A stretch of DNA of 45,108 nt, from contig CAZIDN010000030.1 of assembly GCA_964537875.1 (NCBI GenBank), positions 1 through 45,108 on the forward strand, written 5' to 3'. Each line of letters starts with the position of its first letter. Position 1 is the stretch's first letter. The stretch comes from JAPKZH01 sp964537875 (lineage in GTDB: Bacteria > Acidobacteriota > Aminicenantia > Aminicenantales > UBA4085). Positions 1 through 6,760 of the stretch are shown here, one piece after another. A program made the position numbers and the translations under genes. Under the pieces are notes generated by a model. That model saw nothing but the letters and a program-made list of their open reading frames with translations, searched no databases and was not told the DNA's origin.

Positions 1-53
1 GCGCAGCGTTCGCAACGCTGAGGCCGGGGGTTCGAGTCCCCTACCGTCCACCA
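1..53 (+). tRNA. tRNA-Ala (CGC), 3' part; 5' half lies outside the window
   Basis: The sequence folds as the 3' part of a tRNA. The anticodon stem is CAGCG (4-8) with CGCTG (16-20) and the loop is TTCGCAA (9-15), giving anticodon CGC (11-13). The variable loop is AGGCC, the T-arm is GGGGG-TTCGAGT-CCCCT (26-42), and the acceptor strand ACCGTCC is followed by A and an encoded CCA (51-53). Position 70 is T, which fits the G3-U70 identity pair of tRNA-Ala if the missing half carries G3. The D-arm and 5' acceptor strand lie upstream of the window. This is the tRNA copy next to the integrase, so it should be the functional gene. Confidence 0.9.
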
Positions 54-55
54 TC
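3..55 (+). repeat. attL core, 53-bp direct repeat
   Basis: Positions 3-55 are identical to 15,854-15,906; the match stops at both edges (c2 versus g15853, t56 versus c15907). The repeat covers the tRNA from the anticodon arm to CCA plus two bases, as expected for the attachment core of a tRNA-targeting tyrosine integrase. The integrase stop codon lies 23 bp inside this copy. Confidence 0.92.
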
Positions 56-78
56 TTATTCCCTGAATTATCTGTCAC

Positions 79-1464
79 TTACGCAAGTCCACGCAAAACA
101 TTTGTCTGAGCGGCCTCAGATTGTGGGGACACTGTGGGGACAAAATCCCGGACGGAAGCCAAGGTTTCCATCGCTTTCCTCATGGTCTCCTGTGTTGAAT
201 GAGCATATCGCATTGTGGTTTGAATACTGCTATGCCCTAAGATTTTGCTCACTGTGGGGAGGTCGATCCCTGCCTCCACCATCCTGGAGGCTGCTGTGTG
301 TCTCAAGTCGTGGATTCTCATGCCCTCAATCCCTGCTCGTTTGCATGCAGTCTTGAACGAGGTCTTAATGTCCCTCATGGCCTTCCCGTCCGGGCCGAGA
401 AACACCCGCTCAGACTGACCGTTTGAGGCTCCGAGGCTCTCCAGGATGTTGAAGAGGATGCTGTTAATGGGGATGAATCTGTCTCTCCCGCTCTTCGTTC
501 TCTCTACTCGGATTTGTCTTTGCTGAAAATCAATCTGACCCCATTCCAGCCCCAGGATTTCACTTTTCCTGCAACCTGTGTTCAACAAAGCAATCAAGAC
601 AGGTCTAAGGTGTGGGGCAGAAGCTTCTAGGAGCTTAACCTGTTCGCCCTGGTCAAGGATTCTCTCTACCACGTTGAACACAGGAAACTTTTTGACCTTC
701 CTGGCTGAGGACTCTTCAAGGTATTGCCAATCAACGGCGAGAGAGAACATCTTCTTGATAAGGTCCAGGTTTCTGTTGACCCTGCTTTTTGAAACTTCCT
801 TGAGCCTGGCTGCTTTGAAGGATTCAATATCGAGCGGAGTAACCTCATGAAGCTGGAGCTTCCCAAAGTACCGATTGAGAATCTTAACAGCGTAAAGGTC
901 ATCCCTCCAGCTTCGCTTATTCGGCTTTGCATACTTTTCAATAAACTCAGCGGCAAAATCCATAAAGCCGATCCTTTTTCTTTCCGGCCTAAGATCATGC
1001 TCTCTACGGAAAACATCGGCCACTTTGAGACTGAGAGCCTTCAGAGCATCCGCCCTGCCTTGGGCATGCTGAACGCATTCCCTGACCCTTTTTCCTTGGA
1101 TGCGGTAGTAAACATACCACCGATCCATCCCTGATTTTGTAAGCCTGAGAATGACTGAGCCAAAGGGATATCTCCATGTCTTTCCCTTTGGGGACATTTT
1201 TGACTCCTCCTTTTTTTTCTCATTCCTAAGAAAGAGTCTATCATAATTCGCCAGGGAAAGCTCAACCTGGGGATAAGAACCGGCTGCCGCTATGGGACTG
1301 AATGATTTTTGCTCGATCCATTCAGCGATTGCTTCTGCTTTGAACCGAATGCGTCCCTTTATTTTGACAAAGGGGATTTGTCCTTGTTCGACAAGCCTAT
1401 AGAGCGTGACCGGATGGCAGCCCAAGGAAAGGGCTACTTCTCGAATACTTAAGAGCCTGTTCAT
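79..1464 (-). CDS. Tyrosine integrase with fused excisionase-like HTH
   Basis: This protein (461 aa from ATG 1464) should catalyse integration and excision at the tRNA-Ala core. Residues ~4-53 form a MerR/excisionase-type DNA-binding domain (SIREVALSLGCHPVTLYRL), followed by a linker, an N-terminal SAM-like domain and the catalytic domain. The catalytic residues are present: R299 (NTGCRKSEIL), H385 and R388 (HDLRHTA), H411 (LGHSSI) and the nucleophile Y420 (MRYAH). The frame stays open upstream to a TTG at 1542, but the ATG at 1464 begins exactly at the HTH domain; neither start has a clear Shine-Dalgarno site. The 3' end encodes the left repeat motif at 125-148. A fused HTH may replace a separate excisionase, as no other excisionase gene is evident. 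Confidence 0.93.
   Translation of the reverse strand: MNRLLSIREVALSLGCHPVTLYRLVEQGQIPFVKIKGRIRFKAEAIAEWIEQKSFSPIAAAGSYPQVELSLANYDRLFLRNEKKKEESKMSPKGKTWRYPFGSVILRLTKSGMDRWYVYYRIQGKRVRECVQHAQGRADALKALSLKVADVFRREHDLRPERKRIGFMDFAAEFIEKYAKPNKRSWRDDLYAVKILNRYFGKLQLHEVTPLDIESFKAARLKEVSKSRVNRNLDLIKKMFSLAVDWQYLEESSARKVKKFPVFNVVERILDQGEQVKLLEASAPHLRPVLIALLNTGCRKSEILGLEWGQIDFQQRQIRVERTKSGRDRFIPINSILFNILESLGASNGQSERVFLGPDGKAMRDIKTSFKTACKRAGIEGMRIHDLRHTAASRMVEAGIDLPTVSKILGHSSIQTTMRYAHSTQETMRKAMETLASVRDFVPTVSPQSEAAQTNVLRGLA
125..148 (+). repeat. Possible integrase arm-type sites, left end
   Basis: Two copies of GTGGGGACA lie one helical turn apart (11-bp period) and are followed by AAAATCC, 70 bp inside the attL core. 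A matching pair (GGGGACA, same 11-bp period, then AAAATCG) sits 74 bp inside the right core at 15,757-15,780. The left pair overlaps the integrase C-terminal codons. Spacing and presence at both ends suggest arm-binding sites; this is inference. Confidence 0.4.
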
Positions 1465-1738
1465 GCTTCTAGGACCGTGCCTCACCTTACCATATGGTCC
1501 AGAAGAGGCATTTTTCAGAAATATTTTAAGAATTATTTTCAAGAGGCTGATTAGGAAGGGTTTAGGCGGGGACGCGGAGGGCTGTAAAAAGCAACCCTAG
1601 ACTATTGACCGCTTTGAGAAACGTTGTCCTAGCGCGTTCTAGTGCGATGTTTTTAGGCAGGGAAGGCAAGAACATGAGAAATAGGGGATATTGAGACTCA
1701 GGGGAAGACTTAGCCTGTTCTCGATTCGGGTTTATAGG

Positions 1739-2317
1739 TCAAATAAGGATGAAGGGAGCCGGGTATGTTACTATCTTAAGCCGCTCCTCCACCTTTTTAA
1801 GAAAACTTCCCTCTACTTCTATCGTTTCCTTCAGCGTCCCTGCATAGCCCCAAGAAGACGGATGCTCAAGTCTGCACGTTACCTCTACCTGCCCTTCAGG
1901 TTTCTGTAATAGGGTTACTGTCATGACATTCCGTATGCCCAATTCAATATAAGCAAGGAAGTCGCCCACAAGTATTCCACCAGTTTTATCGCTGACTTTA
2001 ATCGTGTGTTTCGTTTCCACCATAACTTCTACTGAGGCTGACCAAACTTCATCGAATGACGCCTTAAAAATAGCTTTTGCTAATGGCCGTTTGAGGGCAG
2101 CTGTCCCCTCTTCCTTCGTCATCAATTTTGGGAAAAGACTACAGGACGAAAGAGCGAATGCGGATAAAAGGACCAAGCCCCATAAAATGCCCGTTCTTAA
2201 AATCTTCTTCCTTTTCTTTCTCAGTTCCCTTTCGCCCGAAGTCAAATATAATAGGACGTATGAAAATAAAAGGAGAAGCCCCGATAGGATACCCGACCTT
2301 GAAAATCTCTTTATCAT
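1739..2317 (-). CDS. Putative lipoprotein of the element
   Basis: The product is 192 aa with no family I recognise. It has two hydrophobic stretches near the N-terminus (residues ~9-27 and ~43-58); the second ends in a lipobox-like LSSC after a Lys/Arg-rich segment (RKKRKK), so a lipoprotein is likely. The remaining ~130 residues look like a soluble alpha/beta domain. The ATG at 2317 follows a GAGAGG Shine-Dalgarno at 7-nt spacing, so the first hydrophobic segment appears to be translated, which is odd for a lipoprotein. The start lies one base after the stop of the RHH gene, so the two are probably translated from one mRNA. Confidence 0.7.
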   Translation of the reverse strand: MIKRFSRSGILSGLLLLFSYVLLYLTSGERELRKKRKKILRTGILWGLVLLSAFALSSCSLFPKLMTKEEGTAALKRPLAKAIFKASFDEVWSASVEVMVETKHTIKVSDKTGGILVGDFLAYIELGIRNVMTVTLLQKPEGQVEVTCRLEHPSSWGYAGTLKETIEVEGSFLKKVEERLKIVTYPAPFILI

Positions 2318-2318
2318 G

Positions 2319-2453
2319 TTACATCCTCTCCCGCTTTAGAAATAGGTCAACGGCTCTTCTGACCAACTCCGCAACGGATAGGCCGGTTTGCTTTGCCAGT
2401 TTCCTTAAATCCCTAAGCTGCCCCTTTGTTAAATGGATATTCGTTCTAATCAT
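2319..2453 (-). CDS. Ribbon-helix-helix (CopG/Arc-type) repressor, 44 aa
   Basis: This short gene encodes 44 residues beginning MIRTNIHLTKGQLRDLRKLA and ending in an amphipathic helix (SVAELVRRAVDLFL). The pattern of a short beta strand with alternating polar residues followed by two helices is that of ribbon-helix-helix DNA-binding proteins, which dimerise, bind palindromes and usually repress their own operon. A perfect 16-bp palindrome overlaps the start codon and the -10 box of a near-consensus promoter. There is no Shine-Dalgarno site, and the predicted transcript begins about 3 nt before the ATG, so translation is probably leaderless. The following lipoprotein gene starts one base after this stop codon. 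Confidence 0.8.
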   Translation of the reverse strand: MIRTNIHLTKGQLRDLRKLAKQTGLSVAELVRRAVDLFLKRERM

Positions 2454-2467
2454 GATATATATATCAT
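2452..2467. promoter_or_regulatory. 16-bp perfect palindrome, candidate RHH operator
   Basis: ATGATATATATATCAT is a perfect palindrome covering the RHH start codon and five bases of the -10 hexamer. RHH repressors typically bind such sites as dimers or tetramers, so occupancy would block RNA polymerase and the start codon. Confidence 0.55.
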
Positions 2468-2491
2468 ACACACCTTAAAATCAAATGTCAA
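2463..2491 (-). promoter_or_regulatory. Sigma-70-type promoter of the RHH-lipoprotein operon
   Basis: On the minus strand TTGACA (2486-2491) is separated by exactly 17 bp from TATGAT (2463-2468). Transcription should begin near 2456, three bases before the ATG at 2453, which predicts a leaderless mRNA. Confidence 0.7.
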
Positions 2492-2501
2492 GCCGATATA
2501 C

Positions 2502-2963
2502 CTAAACGTAATCGGTCACTCGTTTAACCGAAACCAAAGCTCCCTGAAAATCAACCTCCCCATTAGTAAGCTTATAAGAGACCTTCCAATACTGGGATTC
2601 TACAGCGGCAGCTTGAGCAAGGATAACTTCGGAAGGCGAAAAATCTATAATCCAGTAGCCCTTTCCAAACTTCTTTAGTACGGCAGCCCGAATAGCAGCC
2701 TCCAAGGAAGCAAACTCCTCACGGTCAACCCATCTAGTCCTTAACCCAGGAGGAAAATCCTCAATCATGCCAGCCGCTTTCCGAAGGCCCAATAAATCTT
2801 CCTTTGCCTTCGGGTGGGGCAGCGGAGTCAGCTTCGATACCATCACACGGGCTTTCCCGAAGTCCCAACCAGTCCCTACGGAAAGTCGGGCTGCCAAGCC
2901 GGTTAAAGCTACCGTTGCATCACCTTGAACATCAAAATCAATTGAATAACGAAGCTTTGCCAT
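2502..2963 (-). CDS. Unknown phage-type protein, 153 aa
   Basis: I do not recognise this family. The 153-aa product has no signal peptide or membrane segment. It starts with a strand-rich segment (KLRYSIDFDVQGDATVALTG) followed by a mixed alpha/beta region. An AGGAG site sits 8 nt before ATG 2963. It follows the Mu F-like gene on the same strand with a 112-bp gap that contains a GC-rich hairpin, so it may be a small virion or accessory protein of the same morphogenesis module. Its position after a head gene would also suit a head-tail connector or decoration protein, but nothing in the sequence shows this. Confidence 0.7.
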   Translation of the reverse strand: MAKLRYSIDFDVQGDATVALTGLAARLSVGTGWDFGKARVMVSKLTPLPHPKAKEDLLGLRKAAGMIEDFPPGLRTRWVDREEFASLEAAIRAAVLKKFGKGYWIIDFSPSEVILAQAAAVESQYWKVSYKLTNGEVDFQGALVSVKRVTDYV

Positions 2964-2995
2964 GATCGTATCTCCTAGTTAGCATTAAGAATTTG

Positions 2996-3019
2996 GGGGA
3001 GCAGGACGGCCCGCTCCCC
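2996..3019. other. GC-rich hairpin between the 153-aa and Mu F-like genes
   Basis: GGGGAGC (2996-3002) and GCTCCCC (3013-3019) form a 7-bp stem with a 10-nt loop. No T-tract follows on either strand, so it is not a canonical terminator; it may stabilise or process the mRNA. Confidence 0.4.
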
Positions 3020-3075
3020 GATGACACAGAAGAAACAAAAAGGTGGAAAAACCCAGGAAGTCGGTTTCTTTATTT

Positions 3076-4296
3076 TCACTTTGCAAATCCTACAAAATCT
3101 TCAGTAGTTCTATAAACAACAATCTTGCCGTTAACATCGAGCGTAATTCCAGCCCGAGAAATAGCTTTTACGATTGCAGTTTTTAGGCCCGTTCCTTCCA
3201 ACAGAAAAATCTTAGAGCCTAAAGATATTTGAGCGATGTCTTTGATAAGAGTATATCCCTTAGTTTTCAATGCAGCAGTAACAGCCTTAAGATCACCCAC
3301 GCTCCATACAGGAGTAACCCTAACGCCCAAAGAAGATTGAAGGTCGATGATGCTTTGGGCTAACAAGCTCTTCCGAGCGATGATAGCTTTTTTCTCAGCC
3401 TCATCCACAGCAAACTCAAAAGCTACTCTGGCCCTATTCACTTGGTCATATAGGTCGGAAAACATCTTCGCTGTGTCCATGGAAACCTTTTCCCCGCTCA
3501 GCCCCGTGACGGTAGCACTAAGATTTTCTTCACCAGGACGAAGGGCCGCTCCAACCTGAGAAGCTACTCCTCCAAGTAACTGAAGGCTGCAATCGCATCT
3601 CCAAAGACATTCCGTATCGCCCCCTCTTGGAACAGTCATCAGAGTGGCCTTCGTATATGGCCCACCAGCGGAAAGGCTCAGGCAATCGCCGCAATGAATT
3701 TCTACATGACTTCCAAGCCGCCAAATGAATTTCTGATTGATATCGGCTCCGCCCACCATGCCGTTGAAATACTGACTTTTCAGGCTGTCCGCATATCCGC
3801 CTACGATGACATCATCCATAGCTGGATCAATCGCAGCGTCGAGCCGATCACGAAAGAAACCCGATTCAACCCCAGTAGTAGTTTTAACTATCTTCTGCCC
3901 GGAAATTCCAAGCTCATCGACGGCGGGATTTCCTACCCTCATCGCCCCTGCCTTAAAAGCGGATGAATAGACATCGGTACATAGAGACCTAAAATCCTGA
4001 ATGGCGGCCGTTTTGGCGGCGGAAATTCCCATTGCCTTCGCATTCGAGCGGAACTTTTGCAGAATTCCCTCCAAGCCCGTCTTGTAATCGGAATAGCTCT
4101 TTGCAAAAACACGCCCCGAAGTCTTAAAAGCTCGAATATCAAAACCGCCCATATTGAAAAAGCCCTGCATATCTTTTGCGAGACTTTCAATGTCCACGCC
4201 CGCATCCCCCAAAAATTTGGATTGCTCGGCATAGCGGGCAAGCTTCTTCTCGCACTGTGTGTCCCATTCCCAAAGCGTTAAACCTTTAGCGGCCAC
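3076..4296 (-). CDS. Mu F / SPP1 gp7-like minor head protein with extra C-terminal domain
   Basis: The 406-aa protein resembles phage head-morphogenesis proteins, which sit at the portal and help head assembly or DNA ejection. Evidence is the His/Cys cluster at the end of the head domain: HVEIHCGDC, then ~30 residues later GDTECLWRCDCSLQ, matching the usual late CxC-rich motif of Mu F-type proteins. The helical region before it (residues ~1-190) also fits. About 150 residues follow the motif (an Ala/Lys-rich helical region then an alpha/beta tail), more than the core domain needs; Mu F proteins are known to carry C-terminal effector domains. Start is GTG 4296 with GGGAG 6 nt upstream. No portal gene is found nearby, which is unusual. 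Confidence 0.65.
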   Translation of the reverse strand: MAAKGLTLWEWDTQCEKKLARYAEQSKFLGDAGVDIESLAKDMQGFFNMGGFDIRAFKTSGRVFAKSYSDYKTGLEGILQKFRSNAKAMGISAAKTAAIQDFRSLCTDVYSSAFKAGAMRVGNPAVDELGISGQKIVKTTTGVESGFFRDRLDAAIDPAMDDVIVGGYADSLKSQYFNGMVGGADINQKFIWRLGSHVEIHCGDCLSLSAGGPYTKATLMTVPRGGDTECLWRCDCSLQLLGGVASQVGAALRPGEENLSATVTGLSGEKVSMDTAKMFSDLYDQVNRARVAFEFAVDEAEKKAIIARKSLLAQSIIDLQSSLGVRVTPVWSVGDLKAVTAALKTKGYTLIKDIAQISLGSKIFLLEGTGLKTAIVKAISRAGITLDVNGKIVVYRTTEDFVGFAK

Positions 4297-4302
4297 CTAT
4301 AA

Positions 4303-4484
4303 CTCCCGTGTTCGGCGAATCGGCGGGGGGACCGTTGCCTCCCCCAGCCGTCGCCAGGATACCAAAAGAATTTGAGAAAAGTTTCCGGCCCGTTACTGAG
4401 GACCGATGAAAAGCTCCTGTGTTCGGCTCGGGCCGGGGAAACCCATGCCTCCCCGGCCTTTGCCTGGATTGAAAGAATTGTGAG
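4303..4484 (-). repeat. Two imperfect ~72-bp hairpin units upstream of the Mu F-like gene
   Basis: Units 4303-4376 and 4414-4484 are clearly related. On the transcribed strand each reads AATTCTTT, a GGC-rich stretch, GGGGGAGGCA, a C-rich complement and then GCCGAACAC[A/G]GGAG. Each folds into a G/C hairpin (4431-4438 with 4451-4458, 8 bp; 4325-4329 with 4341-4345, 5 bp) whose loop side keeps TGCCT on the plus strand. The gene-proximal unit ends in the ribosome-binding site of the Mu F-like gene; the distal one ends in an equivalent AGGAG with no start codon after it. An 86-codon open frame (4278-4538) spans them but is unconvincing as a gene. Confidence 0.55.
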
Positions 4485-4534
4485 GAAGTAAAAACCGGCC
4501 AGGTTAAGGAGGAACCCGGACCAGCTTTGTTTTG

Positions 4535-5167
4535 TCATGTTTTTTGATCTAGCTTCTTATTAACTTTTTCGAGCAAATCCAAAACAGAATTTTCAAACCG
4601 AGCGTTTGACAATCTCTCTTCGCTTCTGATGGCACTTTGCAAAGTCATGTCGATCTTAGGGAAACGGCGTTCAAAGGCAGCGTCGCGTTGCTGTCTCAAA
4701 TAAATAGCTCTTGTGGAAGGCTTGGCAACTCCCCCAGATAGATCATGAGGTTGGTCTCTATAAAAAATTATCTTCAACAAGGCCGATCCTGTAATAGTTT
4801 TCGGCGGACGAAATCCAAAAAGACCGATGCCAACCTCTGTCACAAAATACAGATCGAAACGATTGTTAGGCGGAATTTTTAGAGAAAATACTTTGACTTT
4901 TCTCTGAGCGGTGAGGCTATCAAGCAGTGAGAGAATCTTTTCTTCACTGACCTCACCAAGGCCAAGGGATTGATGAAGCTTTACGAGCGAGAAGCTCCGA
5001 ACTAATCGTCCGGTTTCGTCCCCGCTTTTCTCAGGATAAATTCCCGCCCGCGCTGCCGCTGGAGGGTCGAAGATAAATCGAACCTTGGTTTCATCGAATA
5101 AAAAATCCTCGATTTTCTGTAGAGCTTCTTTGTCACTCATTGCCCCAAGAATTTCTTTATCGCCCAT
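4535..5167 (-). CDS. Unknown element protein, 210 aa
   Basis: No family recognised. The protein has no membrane segments. The first ~120 residues look like a compact alpha/beta region with a winged-helix flavour (SLVKLHQSLG...EEKILSLLDSLTAQRKVKVF), and the C-terminal ~60 residues are strongly helical and charged (LLEKVNKKLDQKT), possibly a short coiled coil. ATG 5167 has AGGAGG at 6-nt spacing and is preferred over a GTG one codon upstream. The start lies inside the end of the Xre-like regulator gene (overlap 5157-5167), so the two are translationally coupled. A role in regulation or replication control is possible but not shown. Confidence 0.7.
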   Translation of the reverse strand: MGDKEILGAMSDKEALQKIEDFLFDETKVRFIFDPPAAARAGIYPEKSGDETGRLVRSFSLVKLHQSLGLGEVSEEKILSLLDSLTAQRKVKVFSLKIPPNNRFDLYFVTEVGIGLFGFRPPKTITGSALLKIIFYRDQPHDLSGGVAKPSTRAIYLRQQRDAAFERRFPKIDMTLQSAIRSEERLSNARFENSVLDLLEKVNKKLDQKT

Positions 5168-5402
5168 CACGAGCCTCCTTTTTTTCCTTTTTCTGTAACG
5201 CCTCCACTAAGTAGGTCAACCGTCTTTCATAATGCGGATGAGGTTTTTTAACACGGCCGGATTCAAGGCGAAACAAGGCCATCTCGGAACAATCGAGGAT
5301 CACCGACAGTGCACGTCTGGGCAGGCCGAATTTTGTCCGCAGTCGTAAAAGTTCTTTTCCGAGTCCGTTGGTCATTTTTCCGTTAGGTTTTGCGCTCGAC
5401 AT
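5157..5402 (-). CDS. Xre/Cro-type HTH regulator, 81 aa
   Basis: The product has a Cro/C1-like helix-turn-helix: GKELLRLRTKFGLPRRALSVILDCSEMALFRLESGR in pieces shows the typical LR..R...GL.R..L...L..S......E.G pattern. It lacks extra domains and probably regulates this operon. ATG 5402 has GGAGG four bases upstream, and a promoter lies just before it; the frame continues 20 codons further up, but that start would precede the predicted transcription start. It overlaps the downstream 210-aa gene by 11 bp. Confidence 0.75.
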   Translation of the reverse strand: MSSAKPNGKMTNGLGKELLRLRTKFGLPRRALSVILDCSEMALFRLESGRVKKPHPHYERRLTYLVEALQKKEKKEARDGR

Positions 5403-5422
5403 AGCACCTCCAAAATGAAAGT

Positions 5423-5452
5423 AAGATAGAGTCTTATTTTCTCTAAAGTCAA
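5423..5452 (-). promoter_or_regulatory. Candidate promoter of the Xre-like regulator
   Basis: TTGACT (5447-5452), 18-bp spacer, TATCTT (5423-5428) on the minus strand. Predicted start near 5416 leaves a ~13-nt leader that holds the GGAGG site before ATG 5402. Confidence 0.45.
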
Positions 5453-5496
5453 AAGTGTCCAAAGATAATTTTCATGCACCTTTTCCAGCTCAGCCG

Positions 5497-5739
5497 TCAT
5501 AGCTTCTTTATCCTAATCTTGGCATAACCCCCAGCAATGGCCTTATTGACCCTATCCTTTAGTTCGGCTGGCACGGTCCAAGCCCCATCAGGTTTTTGCA
5601 CAAAACCGCACACTTCCAAAAATTCCCTTTCGACGGCGACCATTCCGGCAGCACGGCCGTCATACCGCAGCTCACCAGGGCCATAAGGTCCGTAAGTCTT
5701 TCGGTCTTGCTTTGAAACCTTTTGCTTTTTATCAGTCAT
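5497..5739 (-). CDS. Small unknown protein, 80 aa
   Basis: No family recognised. The N-terminus is rich in Lys and Gln (TDKKQKVSKQDRKTYGPYGP); the rest (VEREFLEVCGFVQKPDGAWT) looks like a small folded domain ending in a basic tail (KIRIKKL), which would suit nucleic-acid binding. ATG 5739 is preceded by AGGAGG at 7-nt spacing. It follows the 87-aa gene with only 3 bp between them, so they probably form one operon with the HTH replication-type gene upstream. Confidence 0.65.
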   Translation of the reverse strand: MTDKKQKVSKQDRKTYGPYGPGELRYDGRAAGMVAVEREFLEVCGFVQKPDGAWTVPAELKDRVNKAIAGGYAKIRIKKL

Positions 5740-5742
5740 TGT

Positions 5743-6006
5743 TCAGCCTCCTATCATTCCAAAGTAAAAAGGGCGCGGGGCGGAATCTTCGGCTTTCCCT
5801 CTTCGAGGAGAACTGGAAAAATCCATTTTTTCTGGCCGGAGATTCCTTCTCCTCTTGATGCGGCTTCCGCATAAGAATTTTTCTCTTGAAAAATTCTTAT
5901 TCTGGTTCTTCTCTTCTTGTATCTTCTCTTCTTGTATATTTAGTGCACTGCCCATGATGCATCTAGATGCACTGCCCTTAGTGCATCTAGCCTGATAATC
6001 TGCCAT
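5743..6006 (-). CDS. Small hypothetical protein of low complexity, 87 aa
   Basis: Open frame of 87 codons with a good GAGAGG site before ATG 6006 and tight spacing to both neighbours, which supports translation. The sequence is basic and low in complexity; it contains short repeats: RCTKGSAS/RCIMGSAL from a 23-bp direct repeat spaced 24 bp, and IQEEKIQEEK from a second small duplication. A 12-bp perfect inverted repeat sits in its middle. The upstream boundary is 3 bp from the end of the HTH gene. The protein may be a spacer peptide over a regulatory DNA region rather than a folded protein. Confidence 0.45.
   Translation of the reverse strand: MADYQARCTKGSASRCIMGSALNIQEEKIQEEKNQNKNFSREKFLCGSRIKRRRNLRPEKMDFSSSPRRGKAEDSAPRPFYFGMIGG
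5871..5900. repeat. 12-bp perfect inverted repeat inside the 87-aa frame
   Basis: ATAAGAATTTTT (5871-5882) and AAAAATTCTTAT (5889-5900) flank the loop CTCTTG. The stem is AT-rich and on the minus strand is not followed by a T-tract. It could be an operator or an mRNA hairpin. Confidence 0.6.
5944..5990. repeat. Tandem 23-bp direct repeat
   Basis: Units 5944-5966 and 5968-5990 share TGCACTGCCC and TGCATCTAG with three differences between them; period 24 bp. They encode the RCTKGSAS / RCIMGSAL duplication at the N-terminus of the 87-aa frame. The TGCA and CTAG steps make each unit partly palindromic. Confidence 0.6.
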
Positions 6007-6009
6007 TTT

Positions 6010-6405
6010 TCACCTCTCGGTTCTGCCACTTCTTACCCGCTTTCTCCGGCCATGAAGAATAATAAGACACGGTTGATGAAAGCCCCTATGTTTGACTGTG
6101 ATCCAGCCCCATTCCTCTAAGACCTTTTGATATCGACCTATTTTATTGCGATGCCAACCCATATCTCGGGCAAGAGTTTTCTGCGAAACAATCGTAGCCG
6201 GTCTATTGGGAAGCTTTTTCTGGGAGCAATAAGAATGATAAAGCGCAAACAGAGCTTTCGCCTGAGACGGGATGCCGGGATTTCGGATTAGATTTTGAGG
6301 CGTCTGGGCAAAATAATCCCAGTCCTGAACAAACTCCGTTCCACCTCGGGGTTTTCTTTCTCCGAGCAACTCCGCCTGATAAATTTTCCTTTTCCTATTC
6401 GTCAT
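6010..6405 (-). CDS. HTH_36-type winged-helix protein, replication-initiator-like
   Basis: The 131-aa protein has the pattern of helix-turn-helix domain proteins (HTH_36) seen in phage and plasmid replication initiators: a start segment followed by PSQAKALFALYHSYC, then SQKTLARDMGWHRNKIGRYQ as recognition region and LEEWGWITVKHRGF as the wing. Such proteins bind origin DNA. It stops soon after the winged helix and ends in a basic tail (GRRKRVRSGRTER). ATG 6405 has AGGAGG at 6-nt spacing. Upstream is a 355-bp non-coding block with direct and inverted repeats, which could be its target origin or a regulatory region. Confidence 0.7.
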   Translation of the reverse strand: MTNRKRKIYQAELLGERKPRGGTEFVQDWDYFAQTPQNLIRNPGIPSQAKALFALYHSYCSQKKLPNRPATIVSQKTLARDMGWHRNKIGRYQKVLEEWGWITVKHRGFHQPCLIILHGRRKRVRSGRTER

Positions 6406-6760
6406 AAAAACCTCCTAAAAATAGAAATAGGGCTTGCTCATATTTGTGGATTAGGACTGGGGAGGTTGCACCAAATCCATTCTCGCCTTCCCAGTCCTAG
6501 GCTTGCGTTATATTGTGGAAGGGCTTTCGTCTTATCTTTTACGATACCGTGGTTCACAAGTCAACTCCTCATATCCGAAAGGATTTTACCGGGCCTGAAT
6601 TGCCCTATTGAACCACGGTCTCGGTGGTATCCTGACCGCCTACGGAAAGGGGCTTTCGCCTTATCTTCAGTTTATACTTAAAGATACACTTGTCAACTAC
6701 TTATTTTAATTATTTTGATGGATTCTGAGTATCTAAAAATGCAGGAATTATATGAAGAAT
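6406..6760 (-). promoter_or_regulatory. Structured non-coding block between terminase and HTH gene (candidate origin/regulatory region)
   Basis: No gene is seen in these ~355 bp, but structure is dense. A direct repeat GGGCTTTCG[T/C]CTTATCTT occurs at 6521-6538 and 6650-6667. Downstream of each copy on the plus strand is a minus-strand TTGACA/TTGACT box (6691-6696, 6559-6564), suggesting two tandem promoters reading towards the HTH gene. Inverted repeats are TAGGACTGGG (6452-6461 with 6490-6499, 10 bp) and ACCGTGGTTCA (6546-6556 with 6609-6619, 11 bp). A second direct repeat, GGCTTGC...ATTTGTGGA, occurs near 6431-6450 and 6500-6519. Iteron-like repeats beside a replication-type HTH protein suggest an origin; a packaging site near the terminase is an alternative. 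Confidence 0.5.

Noticed and set aside
4278..4538. 86-codon minus-strand frame upstream of the Mu F-like gene
   Set aside because: It overlays the two hairpin units and overlaps the Mu F-like start; its two halves are only weakly alike as protein, so DNA or RNA structure explains the repeat better.
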